Below are positions 24,421 through 38,700 of a stretch of 64,000 bases of DNA, one piece after another. This stretch comes from Xestospongia bergquistia (taxonomy: Eukaryota; Porifera; Demospongiae; Haplosclerida; Petrosiidae), in NCBI GenBank assembly GCA_963965975.1, contig OZ014413.1, positions 4,722,001-4,786,000 of the forward strand, in the 5' to 3' direction. The position numbers and the translations under genes were made by a program. How positions within the stretch are numbered: position 1 is the stretch's first letter; each line of letters opens with the position of its first letter. The notes below the pieces were generated by a model. That model was given only the letters and a program-made list of their open reading frames with translations, was not told the DNA's origin and did not search any database.

Positions 24421-25300
24421 AAAATGAAGGAAAAAGTTACCATATTACTAATATATTTCAAATTCACTAGAAACAATGTCCACTTATATGTAATGTTAAC
24501 ATTTAGTAATTTGTGCCAAATAAAATATTTCTGACAGATTTTTTTTATAAAATGTAATTGTTTCTACAAGTAAATAAAACAATTTCTAAAAAAATGTAGG
24601 AATGGTAGCAAAAATATCTAAAACATGACCAGAGTAGATATGGCAACATCAACATTCCTCCATAGTAGCCTCAAAATATCTACACTGAATTATTCATAAT
24701 ATTAAAACTATTTATAATATTGCTGTATTGTGAGCATGATGCAAAATCTCAACTTACTACGTATTTTTAAGTTACTATTGCGTAAATACTTAAACATTCT
24801 CCTGTTACTAAGGCTACAATTATAGGGATGTTCATGCTACCATTCCTACTAGCCATACCAGTTTTATTGGAACAAACACTTCATCTGTCTTGCCAGGGCT
24901 ATTTTTGAAAAGTCTTGACTTTTCAATGTTTGTCTTCTCTAGAAACACTCGCAAGTACATAGCTTTTGTCGTTTCTCTGTCAATTTTATAGCTGTAGAGA
25001 TCGTCATTGCCGAATTATAGCAGTTCAAAATGCATTGGCTGCTAACAGACAGACGGAGACACAACACACACACATACACATACGAAAAGAAGTACTGTAA
25101 ACCTCACACACGCAGTGAGTGGCAATGATTAATAATGTACTAGTGTAAACTTTACTGACAAAATTTTATTTTGTCTTCATTAGCCTAACAACAAGTATAT
25201 ACCATGCACAAATAGAATAAAGTTACATTTATCATTGTACATATTAAAGGCACAAACTCCTATTATGAACAACAAAAACAACACTTGTGCAACAACATAA

Positions 25301-26731
25301 TCAGTCTTCTTCTGTGGCATCATCTAGCAATGTTCCTTCCTGAAGATTGACACGAGCATAATCATCAGTATCAATTGACTTGCAAAAGTACACAGCATAT
25401 CTTAGTTTCTCCTCTAGTACAGGTTTACAAGAATAACGAGGTAACTTCAATAAGAAGAAACAAGTATAGGATTCAGGAAGATAGTGATCGGGTGGATAGT
25501 ACTTATCCAATATCTGAAAGAAAGACACAGTAATTCATGAACAACATCCTTAAAAAACACTAGACTATACCCACTACAAACTTGTAGCTATAAACATTGA
25601 AGACTTTACTACTTTTGTCCAACCTATGTTGTATTGGTGATGTACATGTACATATACTGAATTCACATGCTTTCCTTTGACCAAACTAAACTGTAACTAT
25701 ACCTGCAGTACAAAGTCTCTTCCTCTAAAGTCAGCAGTGGTCCGTGGTAAACGAGTTCGTCCCCAAACAAATCTCAAAAAGAGTGATCTCTCATTTCTAT
25801 TGAATGATTCCATGACCTCCCAGAACCATTTCACAAGTGGTGCATGTGGTTCAATTCCTTTGTAAGTTGTTACTGATTTCAAGAGTTCAATAGAAATGTC
25901 ATGGCTGCCACACACCATAGTCTCTATTTCAGGACCAGTAAAAACATGTAATAGAGGAACAGCAATCAAACGTGACATCCCATCTCTAATAGCCATGATC
26001 TGCTGGTCAAATTCATGTAAACGGATGTGCATTGCCAACCGAACATATTCTTGGTAGTTGGCCAAAGTCACATGAGATTTTGATGGATGCAAAGGGACAT
26101 CTTTGCCACTAGCACTAGGAGTAGTGAACTCAATCCCAACAAAAGCTTCTGGGTTTTCACGGATAAATATGAGCCCTTGAACATAGTCTGTATCCATTTC
26201 AGACAGATCTTCTGGTGTGAGAGGTTGTCCTCCTATCTGTTTCCATACTGGTGGAGCCAATAACAGGTTGATTGGTGATCCGGAACGAATGGCAATACCT
26301 ATAAGAACACCAAGAAACCTGAACATGTTCATATGAACAGGTGAATTTGCTTCAGGGTTTATGATGAAGCAGTCTCTGTTAACACCAGTGTCTTCTCTTC
26401 CATTGGGAGTTGGAATTAAGAGAGGAACAGATCGATTTTGTAATTCATCGCACATTTCAGCTATTGATTCAGAGTAACCACCTCCGCAATCATCCACACT
26501 TTCACCAATAAACTTCACCTTCCACACTCGATGAGGTAACAAGAGATCATCATTACCAAGTACACTCCACTTGGAGCACATTTGTCCAAACACAGACAAC
26601 ATACCATCAGGACCAGCCAAACCACCTTTGGAGCGAGCTCTCTTGACTTGAAGTCGATTCAGTTCTATAACAGGTCCATGTTGTTTTCCTTGAGTCATTG
26701 TGGCTTTAATCACTCTACGGAATGCTGATTC
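25301..26731 (-). CDS. HERC2: HERC2 exons 58-59: HECT catalytic domain
   Basis: Exons 25703-26731 and 25301-25513 (residues 4264-4676). Signature stretches are [36 protein letters not shown], and the catalytic [17 protein letters not shown] with the thioester cysteine. [11 protein letters not shown] follows, then a short acidic tail ending EED-stop. The tail is about 20 residues shorter than in vertebrates. All parts required for ubiquitin transfer appear intact. Confidence 0.97.
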
Positions 26732-29700
26732 CTATTTTGATTAAGAAGACATAACATGAATGTGTAAGACAACACATCAATATATTTTTTAACAGTAAAG
26801 CATTCAAGTAGCACTAATTTCTTCTGTCAAACAAAACAAAGTTATTATTTCCTTTATCCTATATTTATAGATATAATTAATTAATGTATTTGTTGATACA
26901 ATTTTCATTGCTAAAAGTGAAAATAGGATATTCACAATACTTTTGTTATGTTAACATTTCGAGCCTTTGAAAGGTTATAATGAATTTTTGGCATGTATGC
27001 TTTATGTGCCACGCATCTACTAAGCTGTCAGTATAATTATTTTTAAATACATTACTGAATAAGAAACTTGGAATATTTTAGTAGTGTCAAAATTCAACAG
27101 ACATTGCATTAATTCAACCACTATGAACAACTAACCATAATTGTAATATCTCCTATAACATGCACAAATTATTACACACTGTAGCTAAATTTTGTCTAAC
27201 CTTTGAAGAAGATAGAATAATACCTCTAAGTCTATCAAAGCCTAGTTCCATATCTTGAATACTATGCCCACTCAAGTGATCTGACTGTAAATCAAACAAA
27301 GTGATGGATTTGCAAAATAAATTAGAAAAATGTTGTAGAAGAATGAGTCGATTGCGTAACACTTGAATAGGTATCTGTTGCAGGTGACTAAGTTCCATAG
27401 GTGTTTTAGATGGCAATGGAAAAGTTAATTTACGTTGCATGGAAGACCAGGAAACAGAATGAGCTGATCCACAGGCCACATGATCTATATACACACCATC
27501 AGCAATATGTATTTGCTAGAGTAAAGAAATACATATAGACATGTACACTCACATTATTACACTTATGACTTACAGTGGGGACAGGTACTGCTGCTGTTGT
27601 ATCATTGCCAATCTGACCTTCATCATTATCTCCCCATGCAAATACTTTGCCACTCTCCGTACAAACAATACAATGGAGTGAACCACACCCAATATCAACT
27701 ACTTTTTCATTAGCCAATAGTCCCTGTACTCTACGAGGAGTTCGTTGATGCGAGTCATCTCCATGACCCAAACGATAATAGTCACCTTTGCCCCTACATA
27801 AATTAGTAACCATAGTTATATTGGTAGAGAATTTTTTATCCTTAATCATGAAGTATAGTAGTGTGTAATATATAGGGTGGGCCAGGACAAAAAATGGCTG
27901 TTGCATATTGTTTTGTACTTGTCATAACCTCAAATCTCTCTTATAACAAACAAACAAACTTTCATAATGATATACATTCTATTATAAAGACATAACATCC
28001 ATGTTTGAGTGTTTTCACAGCTATTGAATATTTCAATTTGCCTAAGAGCTTTGCTAACCAAAAAATTGGTAAGTATCCAATTTTTTCTTATTCTGATTCT
28101 GGAATCAGAAGGGCTAGCTCACCTATCTTGCAATCAAAATGCAGCACTGTACAATAAAGATTTTTGATAACTTCAACATTTTCATAAATAATTCCTTTTA
28201 ATAACGACTAACTTCATTCCAGTATCTCGACAATGGCACTACTTTATTTATTTCATTCACTATAATTTATGACTACAATGATTATTATAATGATTTGTTA
28301 TTTAAATAGCCATGTATCTCTTTAGAATGCACTATCTTATGGCAAGCTTAGTAATATTGTTAAAAAGGCTTAGGCAGAGGGTAATAGGTATGAAAGGACA
28401 TTTCAGACTTTACGTTGGTCTATACAACCAATACTAAAAATTGAAAAAAAACTAAGCTATATATACATTACAACAACCAATCAAAATACATCTAATGAGT
28501 CTGTAGCAACACACAATGAAACAGCTGGAATAATTGGTTGAAGTGAGCAAGGTTGTTTCGATCTTCCAAACCAGAGATCTCATCAGGAGACACGGCAGAC
28601 ATAGATATTATTCACCCTCCAGTAAGCTAGTGAGATAGAGCATCACACTGTTAAAAATTAACCATGACAGCATATCGATGGTAGACAGAGGTAGCCACAT
28701 CTATGCTTACACAGCTACATAGCTTTCCTTCAAATAATTGTTGAAAAGGCATAGTCAGAGGGGTAATAGTCATAGTTACGAAAGGACATTTCAGACTTTA
28801 TGTTTGTTTGGATAACCAATACTAAAAGTCAATAAACTGTTGCTATGGACTCCTTAGATGTATTTTCATTGGTTGTTGTTTTGCATATATAGCTTGGTTT
28901 CGTTTAGTATTTTTAGTATTGGTTGTCCAGACAAACATAAAGTCTAAAATGTCCTTTCATAATAGTAATATTGTTAATTCGAATGTAGAATGGACATGGA
29001 CATAATCTTGCTATTGATAATAGTATGTGCTAGGATGTCAAAATACTCAGTAACATAAAACTAGAATTCTACATACATTATAGACATATGGACATGCAAT
29101 TAAACACCATTAGAAGCTTCTTACCATGTATATACATGACCTTGAGAAGTTAATGCCATTGAAAATTGAGACCCACAGAGAAGTTTGATAACACCTTTAC
29201 TACTAAGACTGTCTATCTTTTTAGGAACTTTACTTCCTTCATTTCCTCCTCGACCTAGCTTGCCATAGTCTCCATCACCCCACGAGAAGACACATCCACT
29301 AGCTGTAGCACAAAGTGTTTGAGCATCTCCACTACCACAAGCTACACAAGTCACATGCTCTCCTCGTAGAGCAATAACCTAGAAAATGGCTTATATGTCA
29401 GTTGGTTTCTAGTATGTGTGATACATTAATTCAGTGTATGTAACATTATGACATATAGGTATATGTAATAATGTAGATTATTTAGGGAAGACATGTTACC
29501 TAAGAAAGCCAAATAGACATATTGCAGTGTGACTTTTGGAGGAGAGTATACTCTGGTAAATGTATGCACTGTATGATGATATTAGCATGCATGTTTGTTT
29601 AACCACTTTAATAATGCTTTCAATGCCCGCAACATTATTGGTGCGATACACATGGTGCATATGGTTGAAGTGAAGCTGTGAAAGCAGTGAATACTGGTAA

Positions 29701-32700
29701 TACCTTCTAATCTTAGTAGTGTTGTTTTAGTTTTGAAATTTAGTTTTAGTTTAGTTATAGTTAGTTTTTTAGTCCAAGTAAAATATTTTAGTTAGTTATA
29801 GTTAGTATTTTTTTGCTCATCTAGTATTAGTTTAGTTTTAGTTATTTAACTATAAATCTATAGCAATTTAGTTAGTTATAGTTATTGGCTTATAATTTAA
29901 GTTTTCACTAGTTTTTCTGCTTAATCTATTCTATTTAGGTAATAGTGATTGTTCAGTTCAGAATGTAATATTAAGAGCATATTGTTTATTTGTTTTAAGA
30001 AACACTTCCATTTTCCAAAGTTGATCTACTAAGTCAATTTCTTCTACCTTGCACACAATATCCTATCTTGAAAATGCACGTTCAACAGATGTAGAAGACG
30101 CCAGGATTACAAAAATATCTTGGGGAAATAAAATGAAAGTTCATTTTCAACCCCAAAATTTAGTGGCTCATATTGAAATGAATGCAAAGTCCAAACATGC
30201 AGCTCCAATCTATAAACACCAAATGTACTTCATTCTCTACAGAACAATTACACTACTGTACAACAGTCTAAAGATCATGACAGTTCTGTACCACTAACTT
30301 TTAGAGATAATGTGCTAAACAGTAGACACTTCTAAGGTCTTAGAAAGTGAGTTATTTTAGTTATTGTAGTTAGTTCAGGCATGAAAATATTTTAGTTAGT
30401 TATGGTTAGTCATCGAAGAACTACAGACAGTTTTAGTTAGTAATAGTTAGTTTTGAGAAGTTAAGATTTCATTTTAGTTAGTTATAGTTAGTTAACTAAA
30501 ACCAAAAACTACAATTAAAAGTATTTTAGTTTTAGTTATAGTTAAACTAAAACCTTTTTGTTTTATTTTTGTGCTTATATATCTGATGTAGGTGTGGTAT
30601 AATGCTGAGATGTTTTGTTCTTAATATGTAAGTATTGAGGACTTTTGAGGTTCAGCTACCTACTTACAACTTTAATACTTAACTGACACAGACAATCTGC
30701 TGTACCTGTTTTGGTTTGAGCAGTGTTTCGTGATCATTATGTCCAAGACGACCATAACGACCTTTACCCCAAGTATATAAACTACCATCATCAGTGATAC
30801 AAGCACTATGAGATGAACCACAGGCTGCATCAAGTATGAATTTGGATTTGAGGGACTCAACAAGATGGGGAAGATCAACATTGCTATAAAACCAAAAAGT
30901 CAGCTTATGTTAAAATATATTTAATGTTATAAATTTAAGTAAATGTATTATGTCAATGTACATATAAGTGAACATGAAAATATAACACATGATATGTAGG
31001 TTACATAAGTCATCAGTCTTTTCTAAGCTTTAAGATAAATTTAAAATAAACTTACGCAGTAGTGCCAAGTCCAAGTTTGCCATCTTCTCCCTCTCCCCAG
31101 GCAAACAATTCTCCTTGACTAGTTACAGCTAAGCAGTGTTTTCCACCAGAATGTACTGCAATCTTCTTTATAGATATACCACGTGTAGCTAATGATGACA
31201 GTACAGTGGGTGTGGCTACATTTTCTGTACCACCAATCCCAAGTCTTCCATGTGCAGCATAGCCAGAAGCATAGACCTACATGAAATTGTTTGTTATTAG
31301 AGTTCATAAACTTTTAAGTACATAATAGTTAGTATAATTATATATGCCATACTGATGCTACATGTACATTAATGTTGGTACCTTTCCATCATCAGTGACA
31401 GCAAATATAGTTTGTTCTCCTCCAGTGATTAAGACTGGATTGAGTTCCGATAAATTTTCACACAAACGAGGAGACTTCACTTTGTTCCCTTCAACACCTC
31501 CCAGTTGACCACGATGATTGTGACCCCAGCCATAGACAGAAAAGGTATTGCCAATTGGCATATTCCAGTCCTTAGGATATCTAAAACAGTAAGATACATG
31601 TATATGGAGCATGACCTCTTAGTATATGTATTATGAGTGTAATGTTAATTGCTATAAATAAACTTTCACTGCATTTGTATATAAGTGTTATAATATTAGC
31701 ATATATTATCTAGCACAATGACTACCACACTTATGACATTACAAACAATCTAATGTATTTTATGGTAATAATTAGTAGTACAGCAATACTAGTCATAATC
31801 AATGTAATGCAATTATAAACATCCCAAAGTAATGCATTAGTTAATTTATGAAATCTAATACATTCTATATACAAGTACTACCTTTGCATCCAAAGTAAAA
31901 GTTGTTCATCTTGTTCTTGTCTAAATAATATATGATCTTCATGTTCACGACCAACAACTTCAGAAGGACCTCGTAACATATCAATACGATCATTTACATC
32001 AGCAATAAATCTACAGTGTATAGTTGAATAGAGTAGTCAATTTCACATACGTAACTTACTTCATTGGTGCAGCAGTTCTGTATTGTAACGATTTGGCCAT
32101 TCGAGCTGCCATACAATACTGGATAAACCATGCCCATTTACTACTGTCAGAACAACAATCCATTGTGTCCAGTTCTAAATCACATGCCAAAGCAGCTAAT
32201 GACTACATATATGTAAGAAAAGGGAGTATGTGCTTAAATAATGTAACCATGACCATGTACCTGGAAGAATGTACTGTGCTGGAGTTGATTTCCACAAGTT
32301 ACATGAGGCAACTCATATTTGTATTGTTCAATTAATGCATCAGGTAGGCCACATACAAGAGCACATAATGAAGAAAGATTTCCACCAGCCTATGACACAT
32401 TAAGACATTTACAGTAATTTGTTGAGAAATCATACATGTACATATACAGTCATGTATACATATATATATACATATACAATAATTCCACACATACTCTGTA
32501 TAATTATGATCTACACATAAATATACATTTACCCAACTTACTTGTTTAGGATCATCTTCAGGAGCAATAGCTCCACTCATTAATACTGCACCCATTGATG
32601 AATTAATAAGTTTTCGTAATTGCTGTATAGCCCAAGTGCGTTGATTGGCATCTAAAGTATTCAGTTGAGCACAAGAAGCAAGAGCAGCTCCTAATCGGCA

Positions 32701-35700
32701 AATTGAATCTTCACTTGGGCTATTGTCAAGCTGAAAGTCAAGAAGACAAGTCACGAGATCAATGGAAGGCCGTGATTGTAATGCTCGATCTGAAAGTTGA
32801 ACTTCCATGGAAGGTTTTTCCGGTAAAACAGGTTGTACAGTGAATTTAAATCCCCATCCATTGACAGAGCCATCACTTTCAAAAGACCACTGTAATGTAT
32901 CTCCCACAACTCTAACATTATTGGACCAATCAATAGGATCCCGACCTGAACGGACAGCAATCACAGCACCACCACCATCTTTAATTGTCAATACATCATG
33001 GCGGCGTTCAGTGGAGCACTGTGAATCAAAAGAGACTAGCAAAGCTTCTGATCCAGGAATACGGACTGTTCTTCCTAACTTGGCATTATCTGGATATGGA
33101 TGTGGACTCTCTTCTACTACTGGATGAGTGGATGTTAATAACTGTGGCTCTCGAGCTACATCTTCTAATTCACTAATACAGAGCTCCATTAACATTGATG
33201 ATACCTAAGTTGAAAATATGTTATTAACAGTCTAATGTGATCATAATAATTCTTGTACACTCAGTGTAAATAGTTTGCCTTTAATCATTATCTATACCCA
33301 GAATAATTATAGAATATTGAGACAATATATGCTTGTATATTTACTTGTATCACCATTAAACTGACCTCAGAATTAGCTTTACCCATTGCAGTTACAACCA
33401 TACCAAGAGTATCTTTGCCCTTCTTTCCCACTCTACCTGACACAGCTAATTTAAGAAGATCAACTAATACTCGAGCATCTTCTACAGTTAGTAGAGTGGT
33501 GTATTCATCTAAAGAAGACACCTCTTGTTTCTCATGTATTACACCTTGCTTAGGAACTAGACTAGCAATTGGTAATCCAACAGTGAGTTCTAGAGAAGAT
33601 GATTGCTCAGCATCTTCATCTTTAAAATTTGATCTGACTATCCCACTTAAAGCATTCACAATAGTATCACGAGCATATGCTATTTGAAGAGCAGTCAGGA
33701 TATGACCAAGTGCTTCTTGTTGTTTGGAATGGGTCTTTAATGAAATTATAATATGAGTAAGAGATGGTCGTTTCTTATCAGCAGGCTCTTTACTCTCATC
33801 AGACAACTTTCCATGAAGTAATGAGGACCCTAAAGGGTCTTGAGAGTTAGAAAAGGATAGTGGTGAAAACTTTGAGGTTGTGGTTGGAGTGCCTTGTGCA
33901 AAGGCTACACTGTGGGATGAACCACAGGCTATTTTGAAAATTTTTTGGCCTCGTAGACTAGCTATAAGCTGTGGTTTTCTGTTGCAAATGGTACTGCTAT
34001 TTCCAAGTTGTCCATGCTCATTGTCTCCCCAAGAATATACCTACGGAACAATCAAGTATTATGAAACGATTTAATCAAATTCACTAGGCATTTAAATCAT
34101 TCATACACAACTGCTCAGGCTTTATGGTAATGTTTTTGTCTTAAATACTACCTCTCCATTGCTGGTAAGAGCTAAACAGTGTAGAGCACCCACTGCTATT
34201 TGTATCACATTTTTAGCAGCTAGACCTTCAACAACACTCGGTACTGTTTGTACACTTGTACTTTCATTACCCAGACGATAGTATTCACCTTTACCCCTTG
34301 TACAAAACAAGCATGAGAGAACAAATTAAAAATTATTATATTGGAACAATCAATTTATACTTGCTTTAGAAATGTTGATGTTACAGAAATATACAGAAAT
34401 TGGAAGATTAAAGGTTTCGCGTACAACAATAGTAGCAAAAAACAAGGAAATATATGTATCAATAAGATATTCATAGCCTAACATAACTATAGTATTCTTC
34501 ACAATGGACGTGAACATCTTGTGAGTTTATAGTTATTATTTGAAAACATAAAATCTGAGGTATTAAATGCCTAATTTCTTCTACATAAACAACCATAGTA
34601 GCTGTTTCACAGGGATTTCATGACAGGCTTCATAGGTTCTGTTATTTTTGATGGGTTATTAGTGTTATACAAACCTGCCAACTTAAGTAATATTGCTCAA
34701 TGCCACATGCTATATTATGCAAAAATGACAACAGTGGAAGCCAATAGAGACAGATGCATTATGCCAGCCTTCCTTCTAGCATTAAAGGTGGTAGCTTAGA
34801 CTATGAAGCATAATTCCAGTATAATAGGATGCCATGGTGGGATTAAAATTTTCACATGTACTATTTGTTGAGTAAGTTTCATCGTTAACTCTTTAATGGA
34901 GCAAATGTAATTAGATATAATGATAATGAATATCAAACATATTGGGAATTAAAGCCAGCCACAACACAATCTAATGACATGAATTGGAGTATAGGGTATG
35001 TAGTAGTGTTGTTTTAGTTTAGCTTTATATAATTTTAGTTGGTTATAGTTAGTTTTTCTGCCAATGAAATAACTTTATTTATAGTTAGTTTTTCTGCCAA
35101 TTAAATAATTTTAGTTAGTTATATTAGTTTTTCTGCCAATGGAATAGTTTTTCTGCCAATGAAATAATTTAGTTAGTTATAGTTAGTTTCCCTGCCAGTG
35201 GAATAATTTTAGTTAGTTATAGTTGAGAAAGTTAGTTAAATTTAATGCATTATTAGACTAAAGATATTGTTTGTTTTTCTTAAAAGTATTTTATTCTTTA
35301 AGTTTGTATCTGCCAAACAGTTTCTTCTATCACTTGATGCATACCCAGCTTTGGAAGGAGAATCTTGTTCCATTAGTAGATCACAAAATTCTTGGTTTTC
35401 CACTAGAATTGTTGTACATTTACACTACCAATTAACGTAGCTAACTTCTTGGTTATTTTCTAAATTGTTTGATGTAAGAAGATTTATGCAATAACAAAGC
35501 AAGGCTTAGTTACCTGGGATCGTTTTACTATTATTGGTAGTTTTATTATCCTTAAGATTCTTTTCTTTTTTCCGATAACTTCCTATAAGTATCAGCATGA
35601 TATTTGGTCTGGTACTGTTTTAAATTAGTTAGATTTTTTCCTTTTATTTTATTCTCACATTCAACCTTTTTTGAGGTCTCAATCTTGCAAGCATTATTGT

Positions 35701-38700
35701 TTGGTGCTTTATCATTGTCAAAAGTATTCACAAACTTTTTGCATGGTCTTCCAGTTGACATAGCAGACATAACAGAAGTTTCAACTTCCTCCTTTTTTAC
35801 TGCTTACTGATTTATGCCCTGGACATTGTTACATTGTGCTTTGCGATAGCTTATATTATACAGCCAAGGTGAAAGGTATACATGTGATTGTATTATTGTA
35901 ATGAAAAGTGCTATTTTTAGTTATCAGTTAACTTACCACTTACTAGTTGTTTATCTTTTGTGCAGTTATGACAGTTATTTATTGAGTACAGGTATCTGTT
36001 GTTATAGTTCAATACTAACCATAATAGTTAGTTATAGTTAGTTTTTGCCATTAATGCATTAATTTTAGTTAGTTTTAGCTAGTTTTCTTGATTTCAAAAT
36101 ACTTTTAGTTAGTTTTAGTTAGTTAATTGTCAGACGAATAAAATTTAGTTAGTTCTAGTTAGTTAACTAAATGTCAAATAGGCTAAACTAAAAGGGTTTT
36201 AGTTTAAGTTATAGTTAACTAAAACAACACTAGATGATAGCAATTGGTATACATATGTGTGTAATATTACTGCTTAAGTATTATGGTTAGATTATACAAA
36301 AAAGTATGAATTTTCAACTAGACTAACTAAGGACAATTCATTATTAATAATGTTAAATTAGTGCTATAAGGTTGCATACTTAAATTAAATGCTTTCATTC
36401 ATAAAAGCATTAGGCAAGTGGTAGCATTCCCTATATAGCATTTATAAAGAGGGGTGATCAGTAAGTGTACTAATTGAGCCAAGCTATTAACCTAATTGAT
36501 ATTCATAAGAAAGTGACCCTTCAGAATCAGTCTGTTGCATGGATGGTAATAATGCAACTAACTCTTCAATTTAGCCCACAATAACTGTAAAACTAGAAAG
36601 CTTTGAATGATTATTTTTACATATAGTTTATAAATTTACTCGAGGCATGTACTTTTGGAAGTCAAATGCTACACACAAAGACGTACATCTACTACATTCA
36701 AAGTTAGTCACATTATTATAAAAACATTTGCTTTTTTAAAAGTATTGCAACCAACTAAGTACAAAAAAAATTCAGAAATACAAGGATAGTGATACAAATT
36801 TAATGCTCTTCATTAATGATTGTTGTAACAATAAATTCAAAAATCACATGTTTTTGGCATCATATTGCAATTCAATGGTTGTGTATAGCACATACACATA
36901 GCACTTACCAGGTATAAACTTTGCATTCCTTTGTTAACAGGACAGAAAAATTCATACCACACTCAATCTGAACAACATTCGAAGATAGAGTAGTCACCAT
37001 AACTGGTATATTTGAAGAAATTTGATCTTTAGTCCCCAACTTACCATAAGAGCCATCACCCCATGCCCACAAACTATTGTTGTCTCCAGCAGCAAGAGTG
37101 TGAGCATCTCTTGAGCTACAAGCTACACATACAACACGTATTTTGTCTAGTGCACGGACCTATAATGACAAACAAAAACATGAAATTCATAGTTTATCAT
37201 GTGTTCATTACTCAGTGTATAATACTTGAATTTAGTGCCCTATATGCATACCTGTTTTGGCTTAGTTTGGTTATTATTGTCTCCATGACCGAGTCTTCCA
37301 TTGTCTCCTTGGCCCCATGTGAAAAGTTCTCCATTTACTGAAACAGCTGCACTGTGACTGCTGCCGCAAGCGATGTCACGAATATGTTTTCCTTGAAAAC
37401 TTTCAATCATTTTAGGACGATCATAGCTCCTAAATAACAAATGGTAAGATTCATGTATTGTACATGTACATTATATTTAATTGATAACAACAGTTACTGG
37501 TAGAACTTTCTGTACAAGGAAGATAAGTGTCAAAGAAGGAGACATTAAAACTTGTTTAGAGTCATAGAAACTATAGCAATAGTTGTAAACACTCACAGCT
37601 CTCAATATTAGGATAATATTACAACAAAATTAAGAAGTTGACTTACTGTATTGAGCCATGCCCGAGTTGCCCATATTCTCCATCCCCCCACGAGAAGACT
37701 TTACCATCAGCAGTAAGAGCTAGAACATGCCTTCCTCCATTATTAGTAGCTACCTTACGTACCACATACATACTCAATGAAACCACCTGACGAGGAGATG
37801 ACACATTGGCAAATCCACCTACTCCAAGCTGACCACTAGAACCTTGACCACAAGCATATACCTAGTAATGGAGATGTCTTTCACTTAACCATTTAATTAT
37901 CAACAAACAATAATTAAATGACTTGGCTGTAGTAGCATTAAACAATCACTACATGTAATTGAGGTAGAATTTGACAAACAAATGAAGACAAAATAAGACA
38001 ATTTAAAATGCAACAAAACATAAATGTTCTCTAAAGTCACGTAAAAATATTATACCTTTCCATCATGAGACACTATAAACAAACATTTAGAACCTCCTTC
38101 AAACTGAATGGGATGAAGTTTAGCCAAAGCGCGACTGTCAACTGGGGATTTTACCTATAGTTGAAATTATATTAAAAATAAAGAACTATTGTTAGACATG
38201 AACTGCATACATATACTTTTATTTGACACTTTATAACTCAGGCACCATTCAAAAGGTTTGAAAGTTTCAGTTCAGTAAACTAAAGTGTTAGCAATTCAGG
38301 AAAATAGCAAAATAGAAATTATTTTCAAAGTGAATAGTGCTAATTGCATTCCGCTATGACACAATATGTATATTCATATATTATTTATGGATGCTTGTAT
38401 AAGTGTTATTAACTATAGTAAAAAGGTATGAAAAAGTATGTCTTAAATAGGAAATAAAAAAATGCGACAACAACAAAAATCTAGAAAGGGCTTTTATATG
38501 TTGAAGTTACTAGGACAATTATTAAAATTCACAAAATTATCTTCAACCTAAACCTGAACAGAGTTCTGATCTTAGCTTAATTCTTTTCTAAATTAAACTG
38601 TAGCACCTACCCAAAAATACAAACAATTAACTCAGTTCAGTGGAAAACTAGAGATACCAAATTTTGCAAGCATTGTGTCACCTCTTCTCACCTTTACTTC

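Larger units (their letters stand above)
19745..25295. other. Intergenic region with satellites, no supported gene
   Basis: Apart from the repeats listed separately I see no convincing gene in 5.5 kb. Weak candidates: a minus-strand open block ending near 21285 with an acidic tail (DKIVEENDIERKPEK) after an acceptor-like site near 21420, and short ORFs at 20100-20330, 21432-21680 and 22080-22629, none with a domain. Several TCTATC/CTGTCCATC tetranucleotide-like stretches lie at 23030-23360. Confidence 0.5.

Noticed and set aside
30049..30297. 82-codon plus-strand ORF
   Set aside because: Opposite strand of the hAT remnant; the transposase motif is on the minus strand.
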